Below are positions 8,357 to 16,320 of a DNA stretch of 23,730 bases, piece after piece (the stretch's first letter is position 1; each line of letters begins with the position of its first letter). The translations under genes were made by a program, and so were the position numbers. The notes beneath the pieces are model-generated. The model did no database searches and had not been told where the DNA came from. It saw only the letters and a list, made by a program, of their open reading frames with translations. Origin of the DNA: a virus; IMG/VR virus record IMGVR_UViG_3300037961_003393, positions 1 through 23,730 of that record; one strand, 5' to 3'.

Positions 8357-11300
8357 ATGGCGGAATTCGTTCCTCTAAATTCAGCAGAAGAAAATAGCGA
8401 AACTAGTTGGTACACTGCTATGGCAGCAGGTTTAGCGTCTGGTATTTTAAAAGTACCAGAAGGTATTGTATCATTAGGTGCAGAATTAATAGACTTAGGT
8501 GCAGATACAAATACAGTAGCTGACGTAGAAAAATTTTTTGATAAATTAAATCCATTTGAAGAAATAGCAGAAGAAAGAGCGATAGGTAAAATTACTGAGG
8601 CATTAGTTTCTATTGGTATACCTGGAGCAGCTGGATTTAGGGCAGGAACTAAATTAGCACAAAAAGCTTTAGATGCTAAAAAAGCAGGAGCATATGCTAA
8701 ATTTGGTAAAGACTCAATGAGAGCAGCTACTGAAGTTAATAAGTTAAATAAAAAATTTGGTAAAAGAAAATTTGTATCAGGAGTTATTGGTGGAGCTGCA
8801 GGAGAAGGATTAGTTGCAGATGTAGAAGGTATAGGTACTTTTGGTGATTTATTTAATGGTCCAACAGCACTAGATAGAGATGAAACATATGGCAGACAAG
8901 ACGCAACAAGAAGATTATTAAATAGATTAAAGTTTGGAACTGAATCTATTTTTATTACACCTCTTGTTTTTGGTGCAGGTAAAGGAGCAAAAGCTTTAGC
9001 ACAAAGAGGAAAAGAACTAGCATATAGTGATAGTGCATTTGAAAGATGGGTTAATAAATATATTGGTGCACCTTTTAGACCTAGAGGTGATTTACCTGAA
9101 GAAGTATTTTTGTCTGAAATGCAAAAACAAGGTTTAATATCTGGTGATACATTAAAAGCAAAAGAAATTGTAGACAATATTACAAAATCAGTTGACTCTA
9201 TATTTCCTGATGCATCTAAAGTATTTGGTAAAGCAAGCACAAAGGAAAGAGATGAGTTTCTTAAAAAATTAAATGAAACTTTATTTGAGGGTAATTTAGC
9301 TGATCCAATCAACGCAAGAAAAATAGATGAATTAGTTGATTTATTTAATGATGTTAATGTAAGCAAGCAAACAAAACAAAATATTCTTTTAGGTGTAAAT
9401 GATGCAAGGTCAGAATTTACTAAACTAATAAATATATTAGATAATAAAGCTGAAGGTGTAAAATTAAAAGAAGGAGTTAAAAATTTACAAACTATTTTAA
9501 AAGACAGAGTGCAAAACTGGATAGGTAATAGTTATAGAATATTTGAAGACAGAAGAGGTATTTTTAAAACATTTAAAAGGTACGAACCAACAGATGAAGC
9601 ATATAATAATGCGATAAATTTGTTTAGAAGATATTTATCAAAAACAGATCCGCAAAGAAAAAAAGATTTTGATATAAAAGGTTCTGATTACTATGAACAA
9701 GCAAAGTTTATGGTAGATGATATTATTGAACAAACACAAAAGAAAAAGAAAGCAGGAGTTTTACCTGATGTTACCTATCAAGATGCAACTATGCAAGGTG
9801 TTAAAACAAAATCTTTTAAAGCTATGTTGGAAAAAACAGGTGGTAAAGGAAGTAAAGTATTTAGAGAATTATTTGGTGAAATAAAAGATCCAAGATATTC
9901 TATCTATAATGCAATGACAGGACTATCTGCAATTGCAAGAACAGCTGTATATTTTGATGACATCGCTGCAAAAAATAGACAAGTACAAGCAGAGGGCAAT
10001 AGAGGATTTTTTTGGGATACAGCTGAAATTGGAAGACAAGCTGTTAACTCTCCAACTACAGGAATACAAATAGTTAAACTGCAAGATGAATTAACTAAAG
10101 CAGGATTTACTGGTTTAAGATATATTGATAGTGAAGTATTGAATAAATACACAACAAAAGAAGTTGTTGACGGAATACTTAATGCAAACGAAATTAGTGG
10201 AGGATTAGCTGGTTTTGTTAGAGGAAGAAACGCAACTTCATCCGCAGAAAAAGCTGCTAGTTGGACATACAGAAATTTATTATTATTTCCAAAAGGAATA
10301 TCACAAATAGCTAAAACAGTTTTATCAGTACCTACTCACTTAAGAAACTTTTTCAGTGCAGGAGCTTTTGCAGGTGCAAATGGTGTTTTATTTGAACCAA
10401 AATTTTATAATGAAGCTTTTAAAAAAGGTATTGATGTATCAGGTATATTAAAGTTTGGACCTAATAGTAGACAAGCTCAAGAAGCATATAGAGAATTATT
10501 AGAATTAGGTGTTGTAAATTCACAAGTTCAAATAGGAGATCTAATGGGTCTTTTAAAAGATATTAGATTTGGAGAAAATTTATCTAATGTAGACACTGTG
10601 CTAGGTAGATTTATGAAAAAATTTAAACAACTTGGTAGATTCGCACAAGGTAAATATGTTGCAGAAGATGATACTTGGAAGATTGCAAACTATACAACTG
10701 AATTACATAGAATAAAAAGAGCGAGAGCAAAACAATCTAAACAAACTATTGATGAATTTGAAAAAACTTTAACAGAAGATCAATTAAAACAATTAAAAAT
10801 AGAAGCTGCAGAGATTGTTAAAAATACTGTACCTAATTATGCATACGTTGGGTCAGCAGTTAAAACAGCTAGATTATTACCGATTGGTAATTTTATGTCT
10901 TTCCCATCAGAAATGATTAGAACAACAGGTGGTATTGCACAGCAAGCTTTAAAAGAAATGAGACACTCAAAACCAACAAGAGGAAGCAATGTTACACCTT
11001 ATGTAATTGATGCAGAAACAGGTCAATTGGTTAAAAATGATAATATAATGTATGGAACTGGAATGACAAGATTAGCAGGTATGGCAACAACTTTAACAGT
11101 TGTGCCTGCAGCAGTTGCTGAAGGAGCAAAAGCTTTATACAATGTAACAGAAGATGAAATTGCAGCATTAAGGGAATTTGTACCTGAGTGGTCAAAAAAT
11201 TCTACATTAGTTCCAATAAGAAGTGATGATGGTGATCTAAGATATATAGATTTTAGCCATAGTAATGCATATGATGTAATAGCTAGACCTTTTAGAACAT

Positions 11301-12334
11301 TACTAAATAATGTAATGGAAGGACAACAAACTGATAAAATATTATTAGATGGTTTTGTAGCAGGTTTATCAGAAGCAGGAGCTGAAATAATGAATCCATT
11401 TATTTCAGAATCTATCTGGACGGAAGCTGCAGCAGATATTATTGTCAGAGGTGGTAGAACTTCTGATGGTAGAGTTTTATATACAGATCAAACTTCTGCA
11501 GGTGATAAAGCATCTATTGTATTCTTACATTTAGGTAATGCATTAGCTCCTTCTTACAAACAATTTCAAAGAATAGGTCAAGCTTCTTTTGGTATACCAA
11601 CTAAGAGAGGAGATGAACTAGAAATAGGACCAGAGCTTGCAGGATTTATGGGGCTACGTCCAATTAAAATTGATCCATTAAAATCAATGGGATTTAAAAT
11701 TGCTGAATACCAGACAGGTATTAGAAATGCTAGAAGAGAATTTACAGGTGGTTTCTTTGGATTATTAAGAGGAGGAAGAGTAACACCTAATGATATTATA
11801 GATAGATTTTATAAATCAAACAAAGCAAGATTTGATATTCAACAAAACATGAATAAAACAATTAACGCTGCAGAAATTTTAGGTGTGAGTTCAAGTTCTT
11901 TAAATAGAGAATTTAAAGAAAGACAAATAAGTTCTGGTACATATAATAATTTAAGAATAGGTAAGTTTGAGCCATATTACCCATCACTTGATATTCAAGG
12001 TAGATTCAGAGAGATAGCTTTAAATTTAGGTGATCCAAATCCTTTCCTAGAAGCTGCTCCTATATTAAGAGAAATGGAAAGAGATATGAAACAAATAGGT
12101 TTAGATGAACCTTTCGATTTAAATTTAGATGATTACATAATTGAAACACCAAGCATTACAGAAAGTCTTGGTTTAGGAAACATTGGTCAAACACCAATGC
12201 CAAACGCTCAAGTATTACAGCCTCAAACATCAGGAACCAATAACATTATGTCGTCAGGATTGACTCCAATAGAAAACGCTTTATTATCTGAAGAAGAAAA
12301 AATGATTAGATTAAGACAGCGAGGTTTAGCATAA
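8357..12334 (+). CDS. Giant internal virion (ejection-type) protein, 1325 aa
   Basis: The largest gene in the window has the strongest ribosome site of the structural block (AGGAGG, 8347-8352) directly after the previous stop. It is helical and charged with scattered hydrophobic Ala/Gly stretches: about 20-50 (AMAAGLASGILKVPEGIVSL), 85-110, 195-210, 640-680 (NLLLFPKGISQIAKTVLSV), and 905-930. Around residue 835 a PIGNFMSFPSEMIRTTGGIA segment is of a kind I recall from large internal virion proteins of T7-like marine phages. I see no lysozyme or transglycosylase signature. Size, composition and position at the end of the virion block fit a T7 gp16-like ejected protein that lines the DNA entry channel. 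A siphovirus tape measure is less likely because no tail-assembly genes surround it. Confidence 0.65.
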   Translation: MAEFVPLNSAEENSETSWYTAMAAGLASGILKVPEGIVSLGAELIDLGADTNTVADVEKFFDKLNPFEEIAEERAIGKITEALVSIGIPGAAGFRAGTKLAQKALDAKKAGAYAKFGKDSMRAATEVNKLNKKFGKRKFVSGVIGGAAGEGLVADVEGIGTFGDLFNGPTALDRDETYGRQDATRRLLNRLKFGTESIFITPLVFGAGKGAKALAQRGKELAYSDSAFERWVNKYIGAPFRPRGDLPEEVFLSEMQKQGLISGDTLKAKEIVDNITKSVDSIFPDASKVFGKASTKERDEFLKKLNETLFEGNLADPINARKIDELVDLFNDVNVSKQTKQNILLGVNDARSEFTKLINILDNKAEGVKLKEGVKNLQTILKDRVQNWIGNSYRIFEDRRGIFKTFKRYEPTDEAYNNAINLFRRYLSKTDPQRKKDFDIKGSDYYEQAKFMVDDIIEQTQKKKKAGVLPDVTYQDATMQGVKTKSFKAMLEKTGGKGSKVFRELFGEIKDPRYSIYNAMTGLSAIARTAVYFDDIAAKNRQVQAEGNRGFFWDTAEIGRQAVNSPTTGIQIVKLQDELTKAGFTGLRYIDSEVLNKYTTKEVVDGILNANEISGGLAGFVRGRNATSSAEKAASWTYRNLLLFPKGISQIAKTVLSVPTHLRNFFSAGAFAGANGVLFEPKFYNEAFKKGIDVSGILKFGPNSRQAQEAYRELLELGVVNSQVQIGDLMGLLKDIRFGENLSNVDTVLGRFMKKFKQLGRFAQGKYVAEDDTWKIANYTTELHRIKRARAKQSKQTIDEFEKTLTEDQLKQLKIEAAEIVKNTVPNYAYVGSAVKTARLLPIGNFMSFPSEMIRTTGGIAQQALKEMRHSKPTRGSNVTPYVIDAETGQLVKNDNIMYGTGMTRLAGMATTLTVVPAAVAEGAKALYNVTEDEIAALREFVPEWSKNSTLVPIRSDDGDLRYIDFSHSNAYDVIARPFRTLLNNVMEGQQTDKILLDGFVAGLSEAGAEIMNPFISESIWTEAAADIIVRGGRTSDGRVLYTDQTSAGDKASIVFLHLGNALAPSYKQFQRIGQASFGIPTKRGDELEIGPELAGFMGLRPIKIDPLKSMGFKIAEYQTGIRNARREFTGGFFGLLRGGRVTPNDIIDRFYKSNKARFDIQQNMNKTINAAEILGVSSSSLNREFKERQISSGTYNNLRIGKFEPYYPSLDIQGRFREIALNLGDPNPFLEAAPILREMERDMKQIGLDEPFDLNLDDYIIETPSITESLGLGNIGQTPMPNAQVLQPQTSGTNNIMSSGLTPIENALLSEEEKMIRLRQRGLA

Positions 12335-12402
12335 TGATAAGTTTGGGCGGATTGATAGATTCATTCTATCGGGTATCTTTTGTAGCGGGGGTTACAAAAT
12401 AA
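12334..12402 (+). CDS. 22-codon micro-ORF coupled on both sides (tentative)
   Basis: A 22-residue frame (starts MISLGGLIDSFY, ends VAGVTK) begins in a TAATG overlap with the end of the 1325-aa gene and stops in a TAATG overlap with the start of the holin-like gene. Such double coupling is the rule among the accepted genes here, which favours translation. Against it: its codons (GGC, CGG, GCG, GGG) are unlike those of its neighbours, and a hairpin lies inside it (GATAGA 12354-12359 with TCTATC 12365-12370, 5-base loop). The run may instead be a structured spacer. No function can be assigned. Confidence 0.4.
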   Translation: MISLGGLIDSFYRVSFVAGVTK

Positions 12403-12596
12403 TGGCAAAGAATATTGCATTAGAGAAAATAGAATCTCACGAAAAACTTTGTCGTATCATGCAAAAGCAAACACATGATAAAATTAATGGACTTCAAGGT
12501 CAGATAAATAGAATAGAAAGAATTCTTTTAGTATCAGCAGGTGCATTAATGTCAGGTATGGCTGGCGTTATAATTGTACTCTTGCAAAAATTATAA
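12402..12596 (+). CDS. XhlA/holin-like small membrane protein
   Basis: A 64-residue protein with an N-terminal charged helix (residues 5-40, including KIESHEKLCRIMQKQTHDKI and NGLQGQINRIERI), likely a coiled coil, and one C-terminal transmembrane segment (about 41-62, LLVSAGALMSGMAGVIIVLL) ending in QKL. This two-part layout and length match the XhlA/haemolysin-type accessory holin family, which works with a holin and endolysin in host lysis. It starts in a TAATG overlap with the micro-ORF. No endolysin is seen in the window, so the lysis role rests on architecture alone. It could instead be another membrane-anchored coiled-coil protein. Confidence 0.6.
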   Translation: MAKNIALEKIESHEKLCRIMQKQTHDKINGLQGQINRIERILLVSAGALMSGMAGVIIVLLQKL

Positions 12597-12609
12597 TAAT
12601 CCCTATATT
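12582..12609 (+). promoter_or_regulatory. Sigma70-like promoter for hsp20
   Basis: TTGCAA (12582-12587), a 16-base spacer and TATATT (12604-12609) lie at the end of the holin-like gene. Transcription would start near 12616, giving about a 50-base leader to the Hsp20 ATG at 12668. The -10 region shares 13 identical bases (TAATCCCTATATT, 12597-12609) with the promoter at 14913-14940. Confidence 0.55.
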
Positions 12610-12640
12610 TATACTAGGTTGCTCAGGAGAGGACCTATAA
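12587..12640 (+). other. Start-less reading frame ending in a lipobox (possible frameshift product or remnant)
   Basis: In the -1 frame relative to the holin-like gene, codons from 12587 read KIIIIPIFILGCSGEDL and then TAA (12638-12640). A hydrophobic run followed by ILGC and a short polar end is what a lipoprotein signal peptide and lipobox look like, as in Rz1-type outer-membrane spanins next to holins. The frame is open from 12512 but contains no ATG, GTG or TTG. It would need a -1 shift at the five-A run (12586-12590) in CAAAAATTA, or an upstream indel. It overlaps the promoter at 12582-12609, which may explain the sequence instead. Confidence 0.25.
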
Positions 12641-12667
12641 ATTAACTGTCTAACACTGGAGGTTACT

Positions 12668-13078
12668 ATGACAAATCTTATAAATACTTTCCTAAATAGT
12701 TCAATTGGTTTTGATCCATTCTTTGATGGATTTGATAATTGGATTACACCAAGATCAGGTTTTCCTTTTTACAATATAAAAAAAGAATCTGATAAAAAAT
12801 ATGTAATAGAAATGGCTTTAGCTGGTTTTGCTAGAGAAGACATTGATGTCAGTCAAACAGACGAGATATTAACTGTCGAAGCTTCTGAACATATTAAAGA
12901 AGAAAAACAAAAACCTGAAGATTATATTTCAAAAGGTGTATCAAAAAGATGGTTTAAAAAACAATTTCAACTAGCAGATACAGTTGAAGTTAAAAAAGTT
13001 AAACTTGAAAATGGTATGTTGTGTATTCATTTAGAAAACAATAGACCATCAAAAGATAAGACTTTTGATATAGATTAA
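12668..13078 (+). CDS. hsp20: Small heat-shock protein, Hsp20/IbpA-like
   Basis: A 136-residue small heat-shock chaperone that would hold unfolding proteins in an ATP-independent way. The alpha-crystallin domain spans about residues 33-125, with YVIEMALAGFAREDIDVSQ, then the IbpA-type GVSKRWFKKQFQLAD strand and the diagnostic ENGMLCIHLE near the end. The C-terminal IxI anchor is replaced by a FDI-like end (KTFDID). A strong GGAGG ribosome site (12658-12662) sets the start. The gene has its own predicted promoter just upstream and is convergent with the SNF2 helicase gene, overlapping it by four bases. Phage-borne Hsp20 genes are well known in marine T4-like cyanophages and also occur in other marine phages. 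The likely role is support of virion protein folding or of host fitness in infection. Confidence 0.92.
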   Translation: MTNLINTFLNSSIGFDPFFDGFDNWITPRSGFPFYNIKKESDKKYVIEMALAGFAREDIDVSQTDEILTVEASEHIKEEKQKPEDYISKGVSKRWFKKQFQLADTVEVKKVKLENGMLCIHLENNRPSKDKTFDID

Positions 13079-14511
13079 ATCCAGTCTTTTAAATCTTCAC
13101 CCATGATCTCGTTGGCGATATTTACTTTATTACGAAGAGCTTTGACGATTCTATCATCAACAGTATCTTCTGAAATAATGTCGATGTAGGTCATGGGTTT
13201 TGTTTGTCCAATACGATCTATTCTAGCTTCTGATTGTTGTCTCTTCTCTAAATCATAACCATTTGAAAAATAAATCATTGTACTCGCTGCAGTCAATGTG
13301 ATACCATACCCGCCTGTGTGAGTGGTACCTACAAAAAATCTACACTTGTCATCATTCTGAAATTTCTTTATATTAATTGACCTTTGATCTTGGTCAGTTT
13401 CACCAAAATAATCTACAACAGAATCTTCTCCATATTTATTTTTTATCTCTTCAATAATTCTTTTTACATCATGAGTGTAGTGTGACCAAATAACAGCTTT
13501 ATTATGTACATTATCTAATATGTCCATAAGTTCTACAACTCTATTACAAGGTAAATTTTTTATAACACCATCATCAGCTGTGAAATGACCACAAGTAATT
13601 TGATGCAGTCTCATTAATTGAGTCATCACAGTTGCAGAAGATAATACTTTACCATCAAGAAAAGCAATAGCTTCTTCTTTCATTTGTTTATAAACTTTTT
13701 TCTGTTCTTTTGTTAATTCAACAACATGTTTTAAGAAAGTCTTTTTAGGTAAATCTAAACAATCATCTTTTAATACTCGTTTAGAAAATGGTTGTATTTT
13801 TTCTGATAGTTCTCCAAGATTCCTGTAACCTACAACTATTTCTACTTGTCTACCATGAGCTTGTATTTTTCTAGTTACTGCATAACGAGACTTGAATGTC
13901 CAATAAGAAGAATGGCCCAGGAGCCAGGGATCAAGGAACTCACATTGACTAAACAAATCTAGTGGTGATTTGGTTACAGGAGAACCTGTTAGAATTCTCC
14001 TGTATTTAGCCATGTCTCTCAGCGCAATAATATTTTTAGTTCTTTTAGTCGTAGGTGTTTTGATAGTGGTTGATTCATCAATCGCTATCATTGCTTTGTG
14101 TGCGGATAAAAACTTACGAGCAAATATAGGGCCATCACTAGATGAGAAAGCTTCAACATTCATTAATAAAATATGAAACTCACTGCCCGTTTCAAACAAA
14201 GTATTTAAAATCTTTTTTTGTTTTTGTGATTTATCTGATGTCTTCCATAAAACAGTTTTTCTAAAAATATAGTCTGGTAAATGTGTTGGTATTTCTGAGT
14301 CATACCAATTTTTATAAACACCTTTTGGTGCAATAATTAATAATCCGTTTATTAATCCTTTGTTATAAAGAACAGCAGCGTTATCTAAAAGAACTTTAGA
14401 TTTACCTGTACCCATCTCCATGAAATAGGCAAAATTTTCTTTATCACAAGAATCTTGTAATGCATCCAATTGATGCTTATATGGTGTTGTCTTAAACTTA
14501 TAGTTTATCAT
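13075..14511 (-). CDS. SNF2-type SF2 helicase/ATPase
   Basis: A DNA-dependent ATPase of helicase superfamily 2, 478 residues from the ATG at 14511. That start has an AAAGAGG ribosome site and the conserved MINYKFKTTPYKHQLDAL opening; a longer frame to 14580 lacks these and would cross the promoter. Walker A is MGTGKS (33-38), motif II is DEST (145-148), motif III is LTGSP (173-177) and motif VI is about 424-436 (QSEARIDRIGQ, with arginine finger). The RIGQ ending and the two-lobed layout identify the SNF2/Rad54-like group. In phages such proteins are thought to remodel DNA-protein complexes or drive branch migration during replication and recombination. It is the only minus-strand gene, divergent from 14574-14912 and convergent with hsp20. 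All motifs look intact. Confidence 0.9.
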   Translation of the reverse strand: MINYKFKTTPYKHQLDALQDSCDKENFAYFMEMGTGKSKVLLDNAAVLYNKGLINGLLIIAPKGVYKNWYDSEIPTHLPDYIFRKTVLWKTSDKSQKQKKILNTLFETGSEFHILLMNVEAFSSSDGPIFARKFLSAHKAMIAIDESTTIKTPTTKRTKNIIALRDMAKYRRILTGSPVTKSPLDLFSQCEFLDPWLLGHSSYWTFKSRYAVTRKIQAHGRQVEIVVGYRNLGELSEKIQPFSKRVLKDDCLDLPKKTFLKHVVELTKEQKKVYKQMKEEAIAFLDGKVLSSATVMTQLMRLHQITCGHFTADDGVIKNLPCNRVVELMDILDNVHNKAVIWSHYTHDVKRIIEEIKNKYGEDSVVDYFGETDQDQRSINIKKFQNDDKCRFFVGTTHTGGYGITLTAASTMIYFSNGYDLEKRQQSEARIDRIGQTKPMTYIDIISEDTVDDRIVKALRNKVNIANEIMGEDLKDWI

Positions 14512-14523
14512 AATATATACCTC

Positions 14524-14551
14524 TTTACTTTGCTTTCTAAGGATGTATATA
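14524..14551 (+). promoter_or_regulatory. Weak plus-strand promoter sharing a -10 with the divergent gene
   Basis: TTTACT (14524-14529), a 16-base spacer and TATATA (14546-14551) would serve the 14574 gene, which has an AAAGG ribosome site near 14559-14563. The same palindromic TATATA is the -10 of the minus-strand promoter. The -35 matches consensus only partly. Confidence 0.35.
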
Positions 14552-14574
14552 TGAACAGAAAGGTAAAAAGTCAA
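14546..14574 (-). promoter_or_regulatory. Sigma70-like promoter for the SNF2 helicase
   Basis: Read on the minus strand: TTGACT (14574-14569), a 17-base spacer and TATATA (14551-14546). Transcription would start near 14539, about 28 bases before the ATG at 14511. The -35 box overlaps the start codon of the divergent gene at 14574. Confidence 0.6.
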
Positions 14575-14912
14575 TGGCAAAAGTTTATTTAGTACAGGAT
14601 ATTCCTGTAGATAGAGAAACAGGAAAACCTAAATTTGATATAACGCCTGCAATAAAATATGGCGAAATTAAGATTATGTTTCCTAGGTTGAAACAAATGC
14701 AGTTCTCACCAGGGCCTTTAATAATAGAAATAAAGAACAGTTTAAAAGATTTTACATCAGAAGATTATTTATTATTATATGGAGATCCAGCTCTCATAGG
14801 AGTTGTATGTTCTGTCGCAAGCGATATTACAAATGGAAAATTTAAATTTTTAAAATGGGACAGAATACAATCAGGTTATTACCCAATAGAAATAAATCTT
14901 TTTCAAAAGTAG
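14574..14912 (+). CDS. Unknown protein, divergent from the helicase
   Basis: This 112-residue protein mixes beta strands and short helices: AKVYLVQDIPVDRETGKPKF, YGEIKIMFPRLKQMQF, PGPLIIEIKNSLKDF, EDYLLLYGDPALIGVVCSVA and NGKFKFLKWDRIQSGYYPI. It is cytoplasmic in character and lacks Cys clusters or catalytic signatures. I recall similar short proteins near replication genes of marine phages, without a known function. An AAAGG site lies about 10 bases upstream. It shares a 62-base divergent control region with the helicase, and its stop is directly followed by the promoter at 14913, so it may be expressed separately from the replication operon. Confidence 0.65.
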   Translation: MAKVYLVQDIPVDRETGKPKFDITPAIKYGEIKIMFPRLKQMQFSPGPLIIEIKNSLKDFTSEDYLLLYGDPALIGVVCSVASDITNGKFKFLKWDRIQSGYYPIEINLFQK

Positions 14913-14940
14913 TTGACAAAGAAAAATTAATCCCTATATT
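14913..14940 (+). promoter_or_regulatory. Near-consensus sigma70 promoter of the replication operon
   Basis: TTGACA (14913-14918, perfect -35), a 16-base spacer and TATATT (14935-14940) start right after the 14574-14912 gene. Transcription would begin near 14947, with an AGAGG site at 14965-14969 serving the ATG at 14976. It shares TAATCCCTATATT with the hsp20 promoter. It is the best promoter in the window and probably drives genes through at least 16320 and perhaps to 22510. Confidence 0.7.
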
Positions 14941-14975
14941 CCGTGTCATGAAAGTTAAATTGAAAGAGGTATATT

Positions 14976-15521
14976 ATGATTAGTTTACGTGACGATGCAC
15001 CTGATCAAATTGATGTAGTTGATCCTACAGAATTATCTGAAGCTATTGAAAAATTAAAGTCTGTTGGTGCACAGGTTTTAGCTGCAGAATCTAAATTAAA
15101 AGAACTTAAAGAACAGGAAAAATATATTAATAATTTTACTATTCCTGAAATAATGAATAAGATGAATTTAAGTACAGTTAAGTTAAAAGATGGTTCTGAA
15201 CTATCTATTAAAAAAGTGTACAGCGCCACAATAAAAGCTGATAAAAAAGCTCAGGCGATAAAATGGCTTCGAGACAATGGCCTAGGTGATATTGTGAAGA
15301 ATGAGATCACAGTTAACTTTGGTCAAGGCGAAGAAAACAAGGCAATGGCTTATGCTACCCTTGCACGGGGTCAAGGCTATGAACCTTCTCAAAAGGAAGC
15401 AGTTCATGCCATGACTCTAAAAGTAACCATGGAAGATTGGAAGAACAAAGGCAACGAAGTTCCAGAAGATCTTTTTTGGACGTTTGATGGAAATCAAACG
15501 AAAATTAAATCTAAACGTTAA
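14976..15521 (+). CDS. Coiled-coil protein heading the replication operon (unknown function)
   Basis: The 181-residue product is the first gene after the strong promoter. Residues about 17-50 form a heptad-like helix (ELSEAIEKLKSVGAQVLAAE continuing through KELKEQ). A compact region follows, with VKLKDGSELSIKKVYSATI, a helix AQAIKWLRDNGLGDIV and the strand EITVNFGQGEENKA. The end (VPEDLFWTFDGNQTKIKSKR) is basic. I recall close relatives in many marine phage replication clusters, always next to the following gene, but no tested role. It has no catalytic motif. An accessory or protein-interaction role in replication is inference from operon position. Confidence 0.7.
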   Translation: MISLRDDAPDQIDVVDPTELSEAIEKLKSVGAQVLAAESKLKELKEQEKYINNFTIPEIMNKMNLSTVKLKDGSELSIKKVYSATIKADKKAQAIKWLRDNGLGDIVKNEITVNFGQGEENKAMAYATLARGQGYEPSQKEAVHAMTLKVTMEDWKNKGNEVPEDLFWTFDGNQTKIKSKR

Positions 15522-15537
15522 TCGATAAGGAGTAATT

Positions 15538-16320
15538 ATGTCAAATAATACTGAAGTGGCAAAAAAGAATAGTGCAGGTGCACTATCGCCAGTCAATCTA
15601 AGAGCTGATTCAGGCAAAGGTACAGAAGAAATTAAGGCGGGAGATACTTCAACTCCAATCTTAAAGATTCTTCATCAACTTTCTCCAGAATGCAACGAAA
15701 GAAGTGCTAAGTATGTAGATGGTGCTAAACCAGGAATGATATACTCTAGCAGTTTTGGATCTTTAATAGATGGAAACAAAGGACTAGATATAGTTGTTTG
15801 TCATTCACAAACTAGATATCCAGAGTGGCAGGAGAGAGGTGACAGTGCACTTGCACCAGTCGGCACTCATATGGAGCCACCTGCAGATGCAGTAGAAGAA
15901 CGTAACGGTAAATACAGATTATCAAATGGTAATTACTGTGAAAAAACAATGTACTTCTATGTGCTTGCATTGGTTGATAAAGAAACAAGAAAAGCTGTAA
16001 TGCCTATGAGATCTTCTAATCTAACTCCAGGTAGAGAATTAAATAATTTAATTCAAAACTTAAGAGCTCATGATGACAAAGGTTCTTTTAGACCAGCGGC
16101 ATATTCTGCAGTCTTTAATCTTAAAACAGCAGGCAAGAGCTGGGGAGATAAAAACTGGCACGTTTATAAACCATCAAAAGTTAGAATGTTAGATTTATCT
16201 AATGATTCTGATCTTGGTATTTATGAAACAGCAAGAAAGCTTCAAGAAGAAGCTTTCAAAGGTGCTACTCAACCAAAATATGAGAAGGTTGAATCTGGTA
16301 AGAAAGAAGATATTATCTAG
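15538..16320 (+). CDS. Candidate single-stranded-DNA-binding protein
   Basis: A 260-residue protein with a strong GGAG ribosome site and no catalytic motif. The N-terminal 30 residues are polar and low in complexity. A mixed beta domain then spans about 38-230, with strands such as GLDIVVCHSQTRYPEW, EKTMYFYVLALVDKE and RPAAYSAVFNLKTA and conserved-looking aromatic residues of the kind that stack on bases. The C-terminus is short and acidic (SGKKEDII). Acidic tails that recruit partners are typical of SSB proteins, and the primase two genes on ends in a related tail (DEDDII). Position before the primase supports an SSB or recombination-mediator role. This is inference; no family is recognised from sequence alone. 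Confidence 0.5.
   Translation: MSNNTEVAKKNSAGALSPVNLRADSGKGTEEIKAGDTSTPILKILHQLSPECNERSAKYVDGAKPGMIYSSSFGSLIDGNKGLDIVVCHSQTRYPEWQERGDSALAPVGTHMEPPADAVEERNGKYRLSNGNYCEKTMYFYVLALVDKETRKAVMPMRSSNLTPGRELNNLIQNLRAHDDKGSFRPAAYSAVFNLKTAGKSWGDKNWHVYKPSKVRMLDLSNDSDLGIYETARKLQEEAFKGATQPKYEKVESGKKEDII

Noticed and set aside
8344-9366. 340-codon open frame on the minus strand
   Set aside because: It lies opposite the 1325-aa gene, which has the strong ribosome site. Its Ser/Leu/Asn-rich product has no motif and mirrors Ala/Gly/Lys codons of the sense gene.
13058-13088. Bidirectional terminator between hsp20 and the helicase gene
   Set aside because: The stem is only 6 bp with a 19-base loop and no proper T tract, so it was not called as a feature.
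14512-14580. Longer start for the SNF2 helicase at 14580
   Set aside because: It would add 23 residues without similarity to the family, lacks a ribosome site and crosses the -10/-35 boxes. The ATG at 14511 has AAAGAGG upstream.
14948-14983. 11-codon leader peptide before the 14976 gene
   Set aside because: Its ATG coincides with the predicted transcription start and has no ribosome site; probably chance.
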